Part shown: in pieces, positions 62,419-64,000 of the stretch
Layout: each line of letters opens with the position of its first letter
How positions within the stretch are numbered: the first letter of the stretch is position 1
NCBI GenBank assembly: GCA_002633005.1
Contig: NMRA01000809.1
Span: forward strand, 72,325 to 136,324
Length of the DNA: 64,000 nt
Direction: 5' to 3'
From: Phoronis australis
Lineage: Eukaryota > Phoronida > Phoronidae
Notes under the pieces: generated by a model
Told to the model about the DNA's origin: nothing
Databases searched by the model: none
What the model saw: the letters and a program-made list of their open reading frames with translations, nothing else
Made by a program: the position numbers and the translations under genes

Positions 62419-64000
62419 CCATGTGACATGGCCCGGTCGTGTTGTGTGTCGGCCCTATACTGTAGATTAGTTGATTATCTGACAAAGCGTAAAAATCTGG
62501 CATTCCCAGGCTATCTTCTGCACCCAAGGCATGCAACAAAAATCGTGTCCAACCACCCAGCCATTCGCCATACAAGCAGTCGCCTCCCACCCAACTCCAC
62601 GGAAAGACAGAAGACATCACCCCCTTCGGTTGTACACACACTACTAATGTCTCGTGGGCTCACGCCGACTTTTTGTACTTCTGGACATGATCATTAGAAA
62701 TGTGAAGGGCTGTACAGTGGAAACCCTGAGCTGGCAACGCTCATCCTGCGCAGACGGTAGTTCTGTCTACCCTCGCCATGGTGTCACTTTCTCAGCTTAG
62801 AGAAATTCTGTGTGAAAGCTATAACAATTACACAGTACCCGTTCAGCGTGGTGCACTTCTTCCTACATATTCGTCGGCTTCATATATTGTACCTCCAGAT
62901 CTAGGAATGGTTAGGTGTTGAAATGCCTTCTATGGACCGGGAATGAAAAGCCAGTGCAGGTAACTTACTGCCAATCATTTCCAATCTGTATCCAGCTAAT
63001 CCTCGTATTCCTGGAAGTCGTTTGTTGTGGTCGCAGGCATAGTAACAGTGTCGAAGTTTGAACATAGATTTAAGTTTCGCATGATATGTATCCCAATAGT
63101 ACAAATCGTATTGCAGGGCCTTTAAGCCCATGGGCCTATATCCGAAATAATGCCTTTTTAGTGGCGTTCTCTCGCATATTGGCGCATGTGCTGAAGTTTC
63201 GCATATAAACCCAGACAATTTCCCCTGTATAGACACATACATTATTTCGCAAGTAGGCGCACCCGTGTTGACAAAAGTTCTGCCTAATAAGGGCATTTTT
63301 ACGTTTTGCCTCTGTATCTTTGGAGTTCGGTGGCGTATTTTCAAGAAATTTGGTTAATAGTTTTGTATTACCGTATTGGTACGCCTTTAGGCCCATGAGC
63401 CTGTATCCGAAATGATGCCTTTTTCGCGAACTTTCTTTACTCACGAAGTTCGCATATTGGCGCAGTTCCGCACAGACGCCCATTGCCTAATGGCGCGGCA
63501 ATACAGTGACAGTAAAAAGATTCAAGGCTTATGCCATAAAAAGGATGTTTTAGATACGCACTTTCACTGCTCACTAACATTTATGGAGTAGGGCATGATG
63601 AACCTCCAACACATGACCACGTGACTCTTGCCTTAGTGTTGTGTCACAAGTTGTGTTGACTTAATCAAGCCTTAGAACTATTTTATATGTTTCGTTTGAA
63701 TCTTCCACCGACCCATCTTCCGTCTCAAATCGTTTGTTGTTTTAGACCACTTGCCTTTTTAAACTTGGCGTCAAAGTATTCCTTAGTCGAAACTGGCGCA
63801 ACTTCTGGACTCGGAAAGAAGTTACAATTCCGCCGTCATTGCTCTAGACCACATGCCCAGAATTGTACGATGACACTTAGCTGGACTTTCCTCAATTTCC
63901 AGCTGTTGTTTATGAGCTTTGGTAATAGCGGATTTGCAGCGCAAACGAACTACGCATTGCGCATGTGCGAGTTACTTCCTGCGCGAAGGCTCATGGGATA
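62419..64000. other. Non-coding right end with a diverged duplication
   Basis: 63117-63200 and 63381-63460 are related (both have cctttaRgcccatgRgcct, tatccgaaat and gcatattggcgca), giving a two-copy repeat of period about 264. It explains the similar overlapping minus-strand frames here. A short plus-strand frame from the ATG at 62778 has a good start context but no recognised product. Confidence 0.5.

Noticed and set aside
62311-62697. 128-residue plus-strand ORF
   Set aside because: Begins inside the perfect palindrome and foldback end; low-complexity composition and no recognised domain.
62901-63483. Two similar minus-strand ORFs suggesting a gene duplication
   Set aside because: Similarity comes from a non-coding repeat of period about 264; the two frames overlap each other and show no domain.

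Overview
This is a eukaryotic (animal) nuclear window. It has interrupted genes with GT-AG introns, AT-rich non-coding DNA, (CA)n microsatellites, a scaffold gap of 414 N (23774-24187), and many DNA transposons, retroposons and minisatellites. The gene set (a mitochondrial ribosomal protein, a Na+/H+ exchanger, an M14 carboxypeptidase and a PAN/Apple-domain secreted protein), together with THAP/TTAA transposons and a P2X7-tail-like domain, suits a marine invertebrate. A non-vertebrate deuterostome (hemichordate, amphioxus or echinoderm) is my guess; the sequence alone does not fix the species. Nothing bacterial was seen.

Layout. 1-10463: first coding exon of an SLC9A2/3-like Na+/H+ exchanger on the minus strand (10208-10463), with its first intron running off the left edge. 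15335-18992: the last three coding exons of MRPL52 (mL52), minus strand. 19000-27900: a gene-poor, repeat-dense block holding an array of CTCF-consensus-like motifs, minisatellites, TTAA-flanked MITEs, the N gap and non-LTR retrotransposon remnants. 27956-37010: a two-exon plus-strand gene for a secreted protein with one PAN/Apple module followed by about 500 residues containing three copies of a domain I cannot name. Its 7.2-kb intron holds a decayed TTAA-flanked THAP transposon, itself carrying a nested MITE and a tRNA-derived SINE. 38100-40200: a LINE 3' fragment and a compact Kolobok-like THAP element with terminal inverted repeats of about 300 bp. 44004-44971: a two-exon minus-strand gene of unknown function. 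47415-56910 (probably to about 57.1 kb): an A-type metallocarboxypeptidase zymogen on the minus strand, with eight exons recognised and the catalytic set nearly complete. 57-64 kb: non-coding, with a 5'-truncated SINE, a 1.4-kb foldback element carrying a perfect 33-bp palindrome, and diverged tandem repeats.

The genes do not form an operon or an obvious pathway. The most unusual content is (a) the CTCF-motif satellite next to MRPL52, (b) two TTAA/THAP transposons, one containing a P2X7 C-terminal (ballast) domain, and (c) the PAN plus three-repeat secreted protein. Most open reading frames outside the exons listed are chance frames or transposon debris. Splice sites were called by eye from GT/AG context, phase agreement and protein similarity recalled from known families, without transcripts or database searches.
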